Notes: a model not told the origin generated them from the letters alone. A stretch of 64,000 bases of DNA from Luteirhabdus salina (GCA_025384855.1 JALAHT010000001.1:248001-312000); one strand, 5' to 3'; positions 43,988-52,880 are shown, numbered from the stretch's first letter. A program made the numbers and translations.

Positions 43988-44001
43988 AGGGGAAATCCCC
44001 T
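43988..44001. repeat. AGGGG-AAAT-CCCCT palindrome
   Basis: Perfect 5-base arms in an otherwise AT-rich intergenic region, 46 bases upstream of the -7 box of the gene at 44082. A regulator site is possible. Confidence 0.35.
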
Positions 44002-44047
44002 TTGAAAATTCAGCCTTATAACTCTAGTGTACAGCACATTGCCCATT

Positions 44048-44055
44048 TACTTTTG
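44048..44055 (+). promoter_or_regulatory. Promoter -7 box of the triple-repeat T9SS protein gene
   Basis: TACTTTTG is an exact TAnnTTTG box, 26 bases before the ATG at 44082. No TTG at normal -33 spacing was seen, so an activator may be needed. Confidence 0.5.
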
Positions 44056-44081
44056 TAGTACAAAACTATAACCCTATAATT

Positions 44082-45173
44082 ATGAAAACTATTTTTACTC
44101 TTATTCTAATGCTATCTGCGGCAGTGTCGTTCGGACAAGCACATGTATTTGTACATACCGCTATGGCGAGTAACATTTCAGGGGATGCATCTTTCATAGA
44201 TCATCCGTTGTTAAACGAGAACCCAAGTGCTCAATTGGTAGTGAGCCATGTTTGGAATCCGCCAGGTCTAAGTGGTGTTTACAACGACAATCGTACGGGT
44301 GTCTTCTATAGTGATGTTGAAGAAAAATGGAGTGTGTACAATGAAAATGCTACCAATATGATTGAAGGCTCTTCCTATTTTATTTATGTTGAACAAGGAG
44401 GCGAAGTGTATATGCACACTGCAACAGTTGATAACCAAGGTAGTTCAAATTCCTATACGGTTTTAGATCATCCCGATATCAATGGAGATCCAGAGGCTCA
44501 GGTAGTGGTTTCCACCTATTATAACGGTGGCAATTCTAGAAATGATTTCAATTATGGAACTTGGTATGATGGAGGTAATTGGATACTTTTCACCGAGAAT
44601 GGTGATCCTATCGAATTAGGGGATACTTTCTTTGTAGCCATAAATGGCAGCGCAGCTTCTACTGAAAGAATGCGTCATGTGGCCTCCGCAGGATCCATAT
44701 CAGGAAACTGGACAGAAATTGATCATCCCATGCTAAACGATAACCCAGACGCCCGTTTTGTTTTCTTCCACAATTGGGGAGAAGATCCATCTAGTTCTAA
44801 TATTGTTATAGACAAAGCGCTTGGAGTTTGGTACACAGGATCAAATTGGGCCATTTATACAGAAGACCAAAGTACATTTCCTGCAAATGCAGAATTCGAT
44901 ATCATCATGCTAGATCCGGCGCTGGACACTTCTGAAAGCACTATTGAAGGCTTAACATATGCGCCAAATCCAATAAGCGATATCGTTACGGTTCAAGCTA
45001 CTGAAGCTATTCAAACAATAAGTATTTATACTATTTTAGGTCAAAAGGTGATGGAAGTTGCTCCAAGCACGGAATTTGTATCAGTAGATATGAGCGAGCT
45101 TTCAGCAGGTAATTATATCGCTAAAATTGAAACGAATACTGCTATGCAAAGCATTAAACTGATCAAGAATTAA
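44082..45173 (+). CDS. Three-repeat DUF7452-like protein with T9SS sorting domain
   Basis: A 363-residue secreted protein. After the signal peptide (to SFGQ) come three tandem repeats of about 85 residues, each with His-Thr/Val-Ala near the start, a [ED]HP-x-[IL]-N-x-[ND]P core and a W-x-[IVL]-[YF] turn: IDHPLLNENPSAQLVVSHVW, LDHPDINGDPEAQVVVSTYY and IDHPMLNDNPDARFVFFHNW. I associate this pattern with DUF7452. The last 75 residues are a T9SS type A domain (YAPNPISDIVTVQA, ISIYTILGQKVMEV, ending SIKLIKN). It should be surface-exposed or secreted. The ligand is unknown. Confidence 0.85.
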   Translation: MKTIFTLILMLSAAVSFGQAHVFVHTAMASNISGDASFIDHPLLNENPSAQLVVSHVWNPPGLSGVYNDNRTGVFYSDVEEKWSVYNENATNMIEGSSYFIYVEQGGEVYMHTATVDNQGSSNSYTVLDHPDINGDPEAQVVVSTYYNGGNSRNDFNYGTWYDGGNWILFTENGDPIELGDTFFVAINGSAASTERMRHVASAGSISGNWTEIDHPMLNDNPDARFVFFHNWGEDPSSSNIVIDKALGVWYTGSNWAIYTEDQSTFPANAEFDIIMLDPALDTSESTIEGLTYAPNPISDIVTVQATEAIQTISIYTILGQKVMEVAPSTEFVSVDMSELSAGNYIAKIETNTAMQSIKLIKN

Positions 45174-45193
45174 TCTGTAATGCCAAACCATAA

Positions 45194-45224
45194 AAAAGAG
45201 GAGCTACTATAAGCTCCTCTTTTT
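45194..45224. terminator. Bidirectional terminator
   Basis: AAAAGAGGAGCT and AGCTCCTCTTTT pair around a 6-base loop, with A and T runs on either side, between convergent T9SS cargo genes. Confidence 0.85.
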
Positions 45225-45245
45225 CATTCTAACCAAATATTCCAA

Positions 45246-46859
45246 CTAGTATTTTATCATTTTCAACCCTTTCGAAATAGCATTGTTGGTTTCGATTTTC
45301 AAAAAGTATATCCCTGAAGAGAGTTCCGAAACATCATATACCAAATTCTTCTGTTCACTTCCTTCCAAAACCTTCAACCGTTGACCAAGTGAAGAATAGA
45401 TTTCAACTTTTGTAATAGCTACATTACTCCATATTTGTAATTGATCATCAACAGGGTTTGCAAAGTTAATATCCGCAGCAATAGCTATGGTATCGATAGA
45501 AAGTTCTTCATCAATTACATTTTGAGCAAATACTCTTGGACCATCCCCCTTATCTTCAACAAAAACGGCTACACTTTGATTATTTACCGGCATGGTGTAT
45601 TGAATTCGTGATTTGCTAGCCGAAAAAGTTGCTACTGGCATTGCTTCATCGTCCCAAGCAAAATCGCCATTTTCATCTAAATACACAGCGTGCAATTCCG
45701 ATGGCGTAGCACCATTACCAACACCATCCTCAATTATAAACAAGGGACTATCTTCCTTCAGCTGCAATGCTCCCATTCGTGCTTTGTCCGAGCCTAGAGC
45801 ATACACTTCCTTTCCATTTTCGGTGAGTAGTCTATCTCCGGTATCTTTATTAAACTTCTGCACAAATACACCAAGCATGCTTTGTGTATCATCGGTATAA
45901 TTGCAAATGGACCAAACCACATCGGAACCTTCCTCAAAGGCTATTGCAGAATCCGTCTCATAGTCCGTTTCATTAACATCGAAATCAGACCCGTTAACAC
46001 CCCAAGGCAAAGAACCATCCGCATTAACCCTTTGTAAGAACGAATCGAACCGTAAACCGGTCGCCGCAAAATAACCAACGAATACCGTATCACCATCCTG
46101 TGTATAAGAATACTTTCTATTAAAAGCAGTAGCTTTATCTGATAGCTGCGCGTTTTCAGTCCATACTGCATTTCCATCGGCATCATATCGCTGGGCATAC
46201 AAATTGGAATTGATACCGCCCGTCAATACGTGGAAAACAGCCATAACCTCATCGTTGCTAAGTTCAAACAACGCTGCAGGAGCGGTGACATCACTGCCAT
46301 TCTCAATAGGCTGTGCCGATGGCCAAATTGCCGTTCCGCTACTATCGTATTTTTGCATTACGGCTCCGCTAGAAGCCAACCAGCTTACCACTGCGCCGCC
46401 ATTCGACATGGGTGCTATTGTAGCTACTTGTCCGCTTCCCACATTCACACCATCGGAAGCCCATAGGTGGTTTCCATCACTATCCATTTTAAATACAAAT
46501 ACGGGATCGCCACCACCTGTTCCGGTTACTCCGATATAAAGGTTATCATCGGCATCGACTTCCATATTCCAGAGCACCGTAAATGTTCCCATAGGAATTT
46601 GATCGCTAACAAGCATACCGTTGGTTCCCAGCGTTTGATTGCCATCAACATCCAGAATTTGCAATCGTAACTGAATGTTTTCCGGTGCCCCGACATCTTC
46701 CCAGAATACGATATACGTCATTCCATCGGAAGTGCCTTTTGCTTGTATATCCAAGGCTTCGGCATCAGCTACTAAAGTGTTTACATCAGTTTCGGCAGTC
46801 CATTGTGCGTTTGCAATGACAACCGTTAATAAAAGTAATAGAGTACTAATTGTTTTCAT
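45246..46859 (-). CDS. Secreted beta-propeller-like protein with T9SS sorting domain
   Basis: A 537-residue secreted protein. The signal peptide is MKTISTLLLLLTVVIANAQ. Residues about 25-455 are beta repeats with recurrent Asp-x-Asp-Gly and x-G-N-x-x-W turns (ILDVDGNQTLGTNG, KMDSDGNHLWASDG, RYDADGNAVWTENA), typical of six- or seven-bladed propellers seen in T9SS cargo. The last 75 residues form a T9SS type A domain (VAITKVEIYSSLGQRLKVL to SKGLKMIKY). The ATG at 46859 begins the signal peptide; the frame opens 33 bases upstream inside a small ORF. The function is unknown. Confidence 0.85.
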   Translation of the reverse strand: MKTISTLLLLLTVVIANAQWTAETDVNTLVADAEALDIQAKGTSDGMTYIVFWEDVGAPENIQLRLQILDVDGNQTLGTNGMLVSDQIPMGTFTVLWNMEVDADDNLYIGVTGTGGGDPVFVFKMDSDGNHLWASDGVNVGSGQVATIAPMSNGGAVVSWLASSGAVMQKYDSSGTAIWPSAQPIENGSDVTAPAALFELSNDEVMAVFHVLTGGINSNLYAQRYDADGNAVWTENAQLSDKATAFNRKYSYTQDGDTVFVGYFAATGLRFDSFLQRVNADGSLPWGVNGSDFDVNETDYETDSAIAFEEGSDVVWSICNYTDDTQSMLGVFVQKFNKDTGDRLLTENGKEVYALGSDKARMGALQLKEDSPLFIIEDGVGNGATPSELHAVYLDENGDFAWDDEAMPVATFSASKSRIQYTMPVNNQSVAVFVEDKGDGPRVFAQNVIDEELSIDTIAIAADINFANPVDDQLQIWSNVAITKVEIYSSLGQRLKVLEGSEQKNLVYDVSELSSGIYFLKIETNNAISKGLKMIKY

Positions 46860-46860
46860 A

Positions 46861-47010
46861 CTATTTGTTTTTAGTTGAAGGTTTCTTCTCATTATCGGAA
46901 ACTAGCTCCTTGAGTAATTTTTTTAAGGCATTAATTTTATCGGTGTTGGCATCCAGTAGATCGTCTAGGATGTTTTCCGAACCTTCTTTATCTTCTTCTT
47001 TCTTGCTCAC
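46861..47010 (-). CDS. Possible small charged protein (GTG start)
   Basis: A 49-codon frame, MSKKEEDKEGSENILDDLLD then ANTDKINALKKLLKELVSDN and a Lys-rich tail. Its stop lies 1 base before the ATG of the propeller gene. A perfect -7 box (TACATTTG, minus strand, 47039-47046) lies 28 bases upstream of the GTG, so a transcript does pass through it. It looks like one amphipathic helix with charged ends. No homologue is recalled. It could instead be the long leader of the propeller mRNA. Confidence 0.45.
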   Translation of the reverse strand: MSKKEEDKEGSENILDDLLDANTDKINALKKLLKELVSDNEKKPSTKNK

Positions 47011-47038
47011 GGAAAGGATTCCAATTTTGATTTCATTT

Positions 47039-47046
47039 CAAATGTA
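47039..47046 (-). promoter_or_regulatory. Promoter -7 box upstream of the small ORF and propeller gene
   Basis: TACATTTG on the minus strand is an exact TAnnTTTG match. Transcription would start near 47033, covering the GTG-started small ORF and then the propeller gene. Confidence 0.5.
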
Positions 47047-47174
47047 ATGTGAAGGCAAACAGCTCACTAATTTTTCACCCAACCAAAATCACTCATAGGT
47101 AAAATTACACCCCTTTTTTAGCACTCATTAAATATTAATTGATTGATTTATAGATATTTGAAAAAGAATGAAAA

Positions 47175-48791
47175 TTAATTAAACTTAGCTAGATATAGTG
47201 ATAAATCTGTTTCCGAATGAGTGAGTTCCAGCTTTTTACGAAGTCTTGTACGTGCATTTTCAACCGATTTTGGAGATTGTCCGGTGAGTTGTGCGATTTC
47301 CTTGGTTGTTAAGTTCAACTTCAACAATGCACAAAGCCGTTTATCTTTTGAAGTAAGTTCAGGATGTTTTTGAAGAAGGTTTTGGTAAAAGGATTCATGT
47401 ACCTGTTCGAAGCGCGTTTCAAATTCTTCCCAAAGATTTGTAGAAGTATCGCGTTTCAATCTTTTGGCAATGGTATCGATGGCATACTGTGTTTCCTTTT
47501 TGGCAGCCTTTCGTTTCACTTCCTTTAACTCCTGAAGTATCTCGCTAACGATTTCCGTTCGGTGCATTTCCACCATCGCCTTTCCAATCAGTTCTTTATT
47601 TTTCAACTCTAAGTTAGCATTTAACTCTTGCTGCTTGGCCAGCGCCAATTGCTTCTCCAAACGAACCTTCTGCCATTTGTTTCGATAGCGCACTACAATT
47701 ATTCCCAATAACAACAACGCCGCAAGCAATGCTAAAAGAATGATATAGTTCCGTGATTCCTTCTTCGCTTCTTCCAACTGACGGATTTTTTCACGATTTC
47801 GATACTCTTCTTCAACCAAAAGTCGCTCCACCTTCACGCGTTTATCTTCCAAGTTAAGTGAATCTGTAATGGTAGCGTATTCTTCAAAATAGATGGCAGC
47901 TTCTTCAAACGCACCTTGTTCCAACAAACTTTTATAGGCAAGTTGTGTAGCCCGTTGGTGCTGAAAGCTGAGAGGAGCTACACTATCCAACAATTGTTCA
48001 GCATTCTTAGCATAAAAGGCTGCAGAATCTGCTTGATTTTGTTCCAAATGCATTCCTGCCAACTCAGTATAAAGCCATGCTTTATTTCCAGGGTTTTGGT
48101 TTCTAATTCCAACTGCTTGAGCTTTCGAAAAGAAGCTTTTAGCATTTTCAAAATCTTTCTTTATAGCATAGGCACGACCTAAATTTGTATATATGTATTG
48201 GTTAAGATTGGTATCATTGAGGTTAATGGAAAGTGCCAGCGCAGTGTTGTAATACGCAAGGGAAGAATCTATTTCTTCATCCAAATAAAGCGTCCCCATA
48301 TTATTTAGGATGGATGCTAAGAGCACGGTATCCTTCTGCTTTTTTTGAAAATTATATACCTTTCGGAAATAGTGAAGGGCTTGCTCCTTATTTTCACTTC
48401 GGGCGTATACGATGGCCAAATTATTTTCAAGCTTGAATCGATCCGAAGCAGGTTGTTTCGAGTAATATTTATACGCTTTAAGATAATTCTCCAATGCAAT
48501 ATCGACCGCGTCTTTTGCGTAATAAATCTCTCCGGTTGAATAGTAAAAATCCGCCAAGACCATAGCATTATCTGATGCAATGGCATTTTCCTTCGCAATA
48601 TCAAGATAATAGCGAGCTCGTTCCCAATCGGAAATAGCCAGTTCTGAAGCAATTTGGACACTTAGCGAAGCTTTCTCTGCTGAAGGAGTAGTATCCGCAA
48701 GACTATCAATAAGGATATCAACCTGCTGTGAATATAGGGTTTGAAAGCAAAGCACGAGACTGATTATTCGAAAAACCATCGGCGATGTCAT
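47175..48791 (-). CDS. TPR-repeat membrane regulator with LuxR-type HTH
   Basis: A 538-residue protein. It has a signal peptide or first membrane segment (to YSQQ), periplasmic TPR repeats at about 75-300 (DFYYSTGEIYYAKDAVDIAL, ILNNMGTLYLDEEIDSSLAY and others), a coiled coil, a membrane helix at about 337-356 (YIILLALLAALLLLGIIVVR), a second coiled coil, and a C-terminal HTH of the LuxR/GerE type (KLNLTTKEIAQLTGQSPKSV, then ARTRLRKKL). This architecture is common in Bacteroidota and may sense envelope status and bind DNA from the membrane. A TACCTTG near-box lies 7 bases before the ATG at 48791. The gene is 21 bases after the E1 gene. Confidence 0.88.
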   Translation of the reverse strand: MTSPMVFRIISLVLCFQTLYSQQVDILIDSLADTTPSAEKASLSVQIASELAISDWERARYYLDIAKENAIASDNAMVLADFYYSTGEIYYAKDAVDIALENYLKAYKYYSKQPASDRFKLENNLAIVYARSENKEQALHYFRKVYNFQKKQKDTVLLASILNNMGTLYLDEEIDSSLAYYNTALALSINLNDTNLNQYIYTNLGRAYAIKKDFENAKSFFSKAQAVGIRNQNPGNKAWLYTELAGMHLEQNQADSAAFYAKNAEQLLDSVAPLSFQHQRATQLAYKSLLEQGAFEEAAIYFEEYATITDSLNLEDKRVKVERLLVEEEYRNREKIRQLEEAKKESRNYIILLALLAALLLLGIIVVRYRNKWQKVRLEKQLALAKQQELNANLELKNKELIGKAMVEMHRTEIVSEILQELKEVKRKAAKKETQYAIDTIAKRLKRDTSTNLWEEFETRFEQVHESFYQNLLQKHPELTSKDKRLCALLKLNLTTKEIAQLTGQSPKSVENARTRLRKKLELTHSETDLSLYLAKFN

Positions 48792-48812
48792 AGGAAGACA
48801 AGGTACGGAAAA

Positions 48813-50900
48813 TCAATAATCCAATAATTGTTGAAGCTTCGCTTTCACCTTTTCTGTTGAAGGAATCATGGTTTCTTCTAAGGTTGAATTTAAGGGAATG
48901 GCCGGCATGTTTTCACTGCCAATAACCATTACGGGCGCATCCAACTGTTGAAAGCATTCTTCCTGAATTTTCCCCGCCAACGCTCTGGCAAACGTATTTT
49001 CTGAAGGCTCTTCTGTCACCACCAAACATTTACCACATTTCTTCACGCTTTTTAAGACTGTATCATAGTCTAATGGGTGAAGCGTTCTTAAATCGACTAC
49101 CTCAACTTGGTCTTGAAGTCCGAGTTCGGCTGAAGCATTCATCGCCCAATGAACTCCCATACCATACGTGATAATGGTAGCGGTTTCTTCAGCTTCCTGT
49201 TTCCAGATTTCCTGAAGTACCCATGCTTTTCCAAAGGGCAAAACATAGTCCTCATCAGGTTCGATAGACGTAGCCCCTTTGGTTCCCGGAACTTTACTCC
49301 AATATAATCCTTTATGCTCAAAAATAACGACAGGGTTCGGATCGTAATAGGCCGCTTTCATCAGCCCTTTAAGATCGGCTCCGTTACTCGGATAGGCAAT
49401 TTTAAGCCCTCGAATGTTGGTTACAACGCTTTCTACGGAAGAAGAATGGTACGGACCACCACTACCATACGCTCCGATAGGTACGCGAAGTATCATGGAA
49501 ACAGGCCATTTTCCATTGGAAAGATAGCAGCTTCTGGAAACCTCCGTAAAGAGTTGATTCAATCCTGGCCAAATATAATCGGCAAATTGAACCTCAACAA
49601 TCGGCTTCAACCCTACGGCACTCATCCCAACGGTAGAACCGACGATAAATGCTTCTTGAATCGGCGTATTAAAAACACGGTTATCACCGAATTTCTGTGC
49701 TAACGTTGCTGCTTCTCGGAAAACACCACCCAATCGACCGCCAACATCCTGACCATATAGCAAGCACTCCTTATGCTTTTCCATCAATTCTTCAATAGCG
49801 AAGAGCGCACAATCCACCATCACAACCTTTTCGGCACCTTCTGGAGATCGATTTCCTTTTTCCTCCGTTATTTCAGTAGGTGCAAAATCGTGGGTAAACA
49901 AATCTTCAGGTGAAGGATCTTCGGCTTCAATGGCTCTTTCATAGTCCTGTTGCACCGATTTTTTGATATCGCTTTCCAATTTCGACAACGCTTCTTCAGA
50001 AAAACCACTGTCCAATAAAAGCTTCTTCAACTTCGGATAGGGATCGCGGGTTTTGGCTTCTTCCAAATCATCACGATAGAACTCCATGCGGACCCCTGAG
50101 GTATGGTGATTTAATAGTGGCACTTTTGCATGCACCAAATACGGTCGGCGCTCTTTTCGAATGGTGTCGATTACCTGTTGAAGAGTGCTGTAACTTTCTT
50201 CAAAATCAGTTCCATCGATAGTAACAGCTTCCAGTCCATGAAATCCTGCGGCATATTCAGCAGCATTTTGGGCGCGGGTTTCTTCTTCATTGGCTGAAAT
50301 ATCCCATCCATTATCCTGAACCAAATAGAGGATTGGCAATTGTTTTAAGGCTGCCATTTGAAACGCCTCGGCTATTTCACCTTCCGTAACGGAGGCATCT
50401 CCAAGGGAGCAAACGACTAATGGCAATTCTGAATTCTGAATTTCGAATTCTGAATTCATCGTCTCTTTATACCAAAACCCCATAGCAACCCCAGTGGCGG
50501 GAATTGCCTGCATACCGGTCGCTGAACTTTGATGCGGAATCTTTGGTTTATCATCATCGCGTAGGCTTGGGTGCGAATAATAGGTGCGTCCACCAGAAAA
50601 AGGATCGTCTTTTTTGGCCAATACCTGAAGCATCAATTCGTAGGGCTTCATCCCGATAGCCAATAACATACTATCGTCGCGATAATACGGAAATGCATAA
50701 TCCTGTGGTTTGAGCTGCATTCCCAAGGCGGTTTGAATCACTTCGTGACCGCGCGACGTGGCGTGCACATATTTGGAAACCACCTTAAAATTCTCTTCAT
50801 ATACTTCCGTTAGCGTCTTGGCAGTGACCAAGTTTTTAAATGCTTTTTCGAGTATGTCTTTGTTTATCTTTTTCACTTTGCTAATTTCTAATTTATTCAT
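48813..50900 (-). CDS. Branched-chain 2-oxoacid dehydrogenase E1, fused alpha and beta subunits
   Basis: A 695-residue thiamine-diphosphate enzyme that decarboxylates 2-oxoacids (leucine, isoleucine and valine derived) and passes the acyl group to the E2 lipoyl arm. The alpha part covers about 1-330, with the ThDP motif GDASVTEGEIAEAFQMAALK continuing to YLVQDN. The beta part covers about 360-695 (LLYGQDVGGRLGGVFREAAT, EVQFADYIWPGLNQL, PIGAYGSGGPYHSSSVES). Between blocks of the alpha part a short variable piece (TMNSEFEIQNSELP) is encoded by a small repeat. ATGs exist at 50909 and 50900; 50900 is chosen because the sequence above belongs to a palindromic element. E2 is encoded 86 bases upstream. 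Confidence 0.9.
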   Translation of the reverse strand: MNKLEISKVKKINKDILEKAFKNLVTAKTLTEVYEENFKVVSKYVHATSRGHEVIQTALGMQLKPQDYAFPYYRDDSMLLAIGMKPYELMLQVLAKKDDPFSGGRTYYSHPSLRDDDKPKIPHQSSATGMQAIPATGVAMGFWYKETMNSEFEIQNSELPLVVCSLGDASVTEGEIAEAFQMAALKQLPILYLVQDNGWDISANEEETRAQNAAEYAAGFHGLEAVTIDGTDFEESYSTLQQVIDTIRKERRPYLVHAKVPLLNHHTSGVRMEFYRDDLEEAKTRDPYPKLKKLLLDSGFSEEALSKLESDIKKSVQQDYERAIEAEDPSPEDLFTHDFAPTEITEEKGNRSPEGAEKVVMVDCALFAIEELMEKHKECLLYGQDVGGRLGGVFREAATLAQKFGDNRVFNTPIQEAFIVGSTVGMSAVGLKPIVEVQFADYIWPGLNQLFTEVSRSCYLSNGKWPVSMILRVPIGAYGSGGPYHSSSVESVVTNIRGLKIAYPSNGADLKGLMKAAYYDPNPVVIFEHKGLYWSKVPGTKGATSIEPDEDYVLPFGKAWVLQEIWKQEAEETATIITYGMGVHWAMNASAELGLQDQVEVVDLRTLHPLDYDTVLKSVKKCGKCLVVTEEPSENTFARALAGKIQEECFQQLDAPVMVIGSENMPAIPLNSTLEETMIPSTEKVKAKLQQLLDY
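50425..50459. repeat. Short repeat inside the E1 coding region
   Basis: AATTCTG units recur three times around AATTTCG in 35 bases, giving a near-palindromic AT-rich patch that is in frame and codes for the variable NSEFEIQNSEL piece. It resembles intergenic repeat words of Bacteroidota. Confidence 0.5.
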
Positions 50901-50911
50901 CCCCTCCATCA

Positions 50912-50973
50912 ATCACGGACGTGATTGCCACCTCCCCTGCCTGACCGGTAGGCAGGCCTTGATAATGGGAGGA
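50912..50973. repeat. REP-like compound palindrome between E2 and E1 genes
   Basis: ATCACG-GA-CGTGAT (50912-50925) is followed by CCTGCCT-GACCGGT-AGGCAGG (50936-50956). An outer pair CCTCCC (50931-50936) and GGGAGG (50968-50973) brackets the second hairpin. The GC-rich composition contrasts with the surrounding DNA. Confidence 0.7.
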
Positions 50974-50986
50974 TCCAGTTAAAAAT

Positions 50987-52279
50987 CTATATTTTTCGAT
51001 TAGTGTCAAAGTTCTCCATATAATCGGCTACTCTTCGCAAGAACGATCCTGCTAAGAAACCGTCTACGATGCGGTGGTCGAAGGAAAGGGATAGGTACAT
51101 CATATGACGTACTTCAATACTATCGCCCTCTTCGCGCTCCATTACCTCAGCACGCTTTTTTATAATTCCCGTAGCCAAAATGGCTGCTTCTGGCTGATTT
51201 ATAATCGGGGTACCCATTAAACTACCGAACGTACCCACGTTACTAATCGTAAACGTACTTCCTTTGGTTTCGTCACCTTTCAGGTTATTATTTCGCGCTT
51301 TATCCACCAGCAAATTTGTGGTGGTAGCCAATTCCCTTAAATCTTTCTTATCAGCTTCATGTACGACCGGAACGATTAAGTTTCCGGAAGGAAGCGCTGT
51401 AGCCATACCGATATTAATGTCTTCTTTTACGATGATATTCTTACCATCGAGGGAAGAGTTAATCATCGGAAAATCTTGAATAGCTTTGGCAACAGCCTCA
51501 ATAAATAAGGGTGTGAAGGTCAGTTTCTCGCCGTGTTTTTCCTGAAATGCTTTTTTGGTTTTGTTTCGCCATTCCACCATTTCGGTAAGATCGGCTTCCA
51601 CATAAGCGGTTACATGAGGTGCCGTACTCGCACTGAACACCATATGATCGGCAATCATTTGCCGCATGCGGTCCATTTCCACGATTTTGCCCGTTCCCTT
51701 ATCGAACTTTAGGTCTGGCACCTGGAATCCTGAAACTTCCGGTACAGGTTGTGCATACTTGTACGGCCTACCTTCTTCAAGGTACTGCATAACATCACTT
51801 TTACGGATTCGTCCGTCCTTTCCAGTTCCAGTAATTCGAGCCAATTCCTCAAAACTAATGTGGTGCTGGCGTGCGATGGCTTCCACCAATGGTGAAATAA
51901 ATACGTTTTCGTTAACCTTAAAGGATTTTGCTGAAGTGTTTTCAGCAGAAGATGCTATTTTCGGTGCTGCTTTCTTCTTTTTAGCCGGCTTTTCTTTTTT
52001 GGATGAAGAAGGTGACTCCGATTTTTTCTTCGTACCGCCTTCTTGAAGCTCTAGGATAGCGATCGTAGCTCCAATTTTCACCACATCGTTTTCTGAAGCC
52101 TTATGACTGACCATCTTGCCATCGGCGGGAGCCGGAACTTCATTATCGACCTTATCGGTAGCCACTTCAACTAAGATATCTCCTTCCTCGAACGAATCGC
52201 CCTCGGCCACCATCCATTGAATAATGGTTCCTTCAGTTATGCTTTCGCCCATTCGGGGCAATTTAAATTCCTGCGACAT
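50987..52279 (-). CDS. Dihydrolipoamide acyltransferase E2 (branched-chain type)
   Basis: A 430-residue E2 component. The lipoyl domain is at 2-77 with the lipoylated lysine in VATDKVDNEVPAP (K43). A Lys/Ser/Pro-rich linker (about 80-122) leads to the E1/E3-binding domain (SPLVEAIARQHHISFEELAR at about 129-148). The catalytic acyltransferase domain runs from about 195, ending SLSFDHRIVDGFLAGSFLRR with the active-site His402 and Asp406. It forms the core of the 2-oxoacid dehydrogenase complex with the E1 downstream; E3 is not in the window. It follows paaY by 4 bases. Confidence 0.93.
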   Translation of the reverse strand: MSQEFKLPRMGESITEGTIIQWMVAEGDSFEEGDILVEVATDKVDNEVPAPADGKMVSHKASENDVVKIGATIAILELQEGGTKKKSESPSSSKKEKPAKKKKAAPKIASSAENTSAKSFKVNENVFISPLVEAIARQHHISFEELARITGTGKDGRIRKSDVMQYLEEGRPYKYAQPVPEVSGFQVPDLKFDKGTGKIVEMDRMRQMIADHMVFSASTAPHVTAYVEADLTEMVEWRNKTKKAFQEKHGEKLTFTPLFIEAVAKAIQDFPMINSSLDGKNIIVKEDINIGMATALPSGNLIVPVVHEADKKDLRELATTTNLLVDKARNNNLKGDETKGSTFTISNVGTFGSLMGTPIINQPEAAILATGIIKKRAEVMEREEGDSIEVRHMMYLSLSFDHRIVDGFLAGSFLRRVADYMENFDTNRKI

Positions 52280-52283
52280 TTCT

Positions 52284-52880
52284 TTATTTTCTCTTTATCT
52301 CCTGTAATGTTTTGTAAAAATCTTCTTGTATCGGTCGGTTGGTCGGTATTTCTCGCAATGGCTCCACTTCCCGAAGCGACTCATGGCAATCGGATGGCAA
52401 TTGTTGATATAGTTTGGTGCCAGCTGTTTTCCAATCGATCATTTCATCGGAAACATCCTTAATCACTTTGGCCGGATTCCCAACAATCAATTTGCGAGCG
52501 GGAAACCTTTCTTCTGCTTTCACAAAGGCCATTGCCCCAACAATGCACTCATCGCCTATTTCCGCATCATCCATAATAACGCTATTCATCCCAATCAAGC
52601 AATTTTTTCCAAGATTGGCACCGTGGATGATAGCACCATGTCCGACATGGGCACTTTCCTTCAAAACGATACTCTTCCCAGGAAACATATGGACAGTACA
52701 ATTCTCTTGCACGTTTACCCCATCTTCCAAAATTATTTCACCCCAATCGCCACGGAGGGCAGCACCTGGGCCGATATAACAGTTCTTTCCTATAATAACA
52801 TTACCGGTCACGGCTGCTAATGGATGTACAAAGCTGCTTTCATGAATTATGGGTATATGACCTTTGAAAGAGTAAATCAT
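52284..52880 (-). CDS. paaY: PaaY-type hexapeptide-repeat protein (gamma-carbonic-anhydrase-like thioesterase)
   Basis: A 198-residue left-handed beta-helix protein. Hexapeptide repeats run from about 18 to 130 (VTGNVIIGKNCYIGPGAALR, VGHGAIIHGANLGKNCLIGM), with conserved metal-binding histidines in CTVHMFPG and HVGHGAIIHG. The C-terminal LPSDCHESLREVEPL is typical of PaaY, which is reported as a thioesterase removing stalled CoA esters of the phenylacetate pathway. Its ATG shares a base with the upstream crotonase stop (TAATG), so the two are translationally coupled. Confidence 0.88.
   Translation of the reverse strand: MIYSFKGHIPIIHESSFVHPLAAVTGNVIIGKNCYIGPGAALRGDWGEIILEDGVNVQENCTVHMFPGKSIVLKESAHVGHGAIIHGANLGKNCLIGMNSVIMDDAEIGDECIVGAMAFVKAEERFPARKLIVGNPAKVIKDVSDEMIDWKTAGTKLYQQLPSDCHESLREVEPLREIPTNRPIQEDFYKTLQEIKRK

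Larger units (their letters stand above)
43726..44081. other. Divergent intergenic region between protease and DUF7452-type genes
   Basis: 356 bases, very AT-rich, with no convincing small gene. It holds a 19-base inverted repeat at 43759-43777, a GGGG/CCCC palindrome at 43988-44001 and the -7 box at 44048-44055. A promoter for the protease could not be pinned down. Confidence 0.6.
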
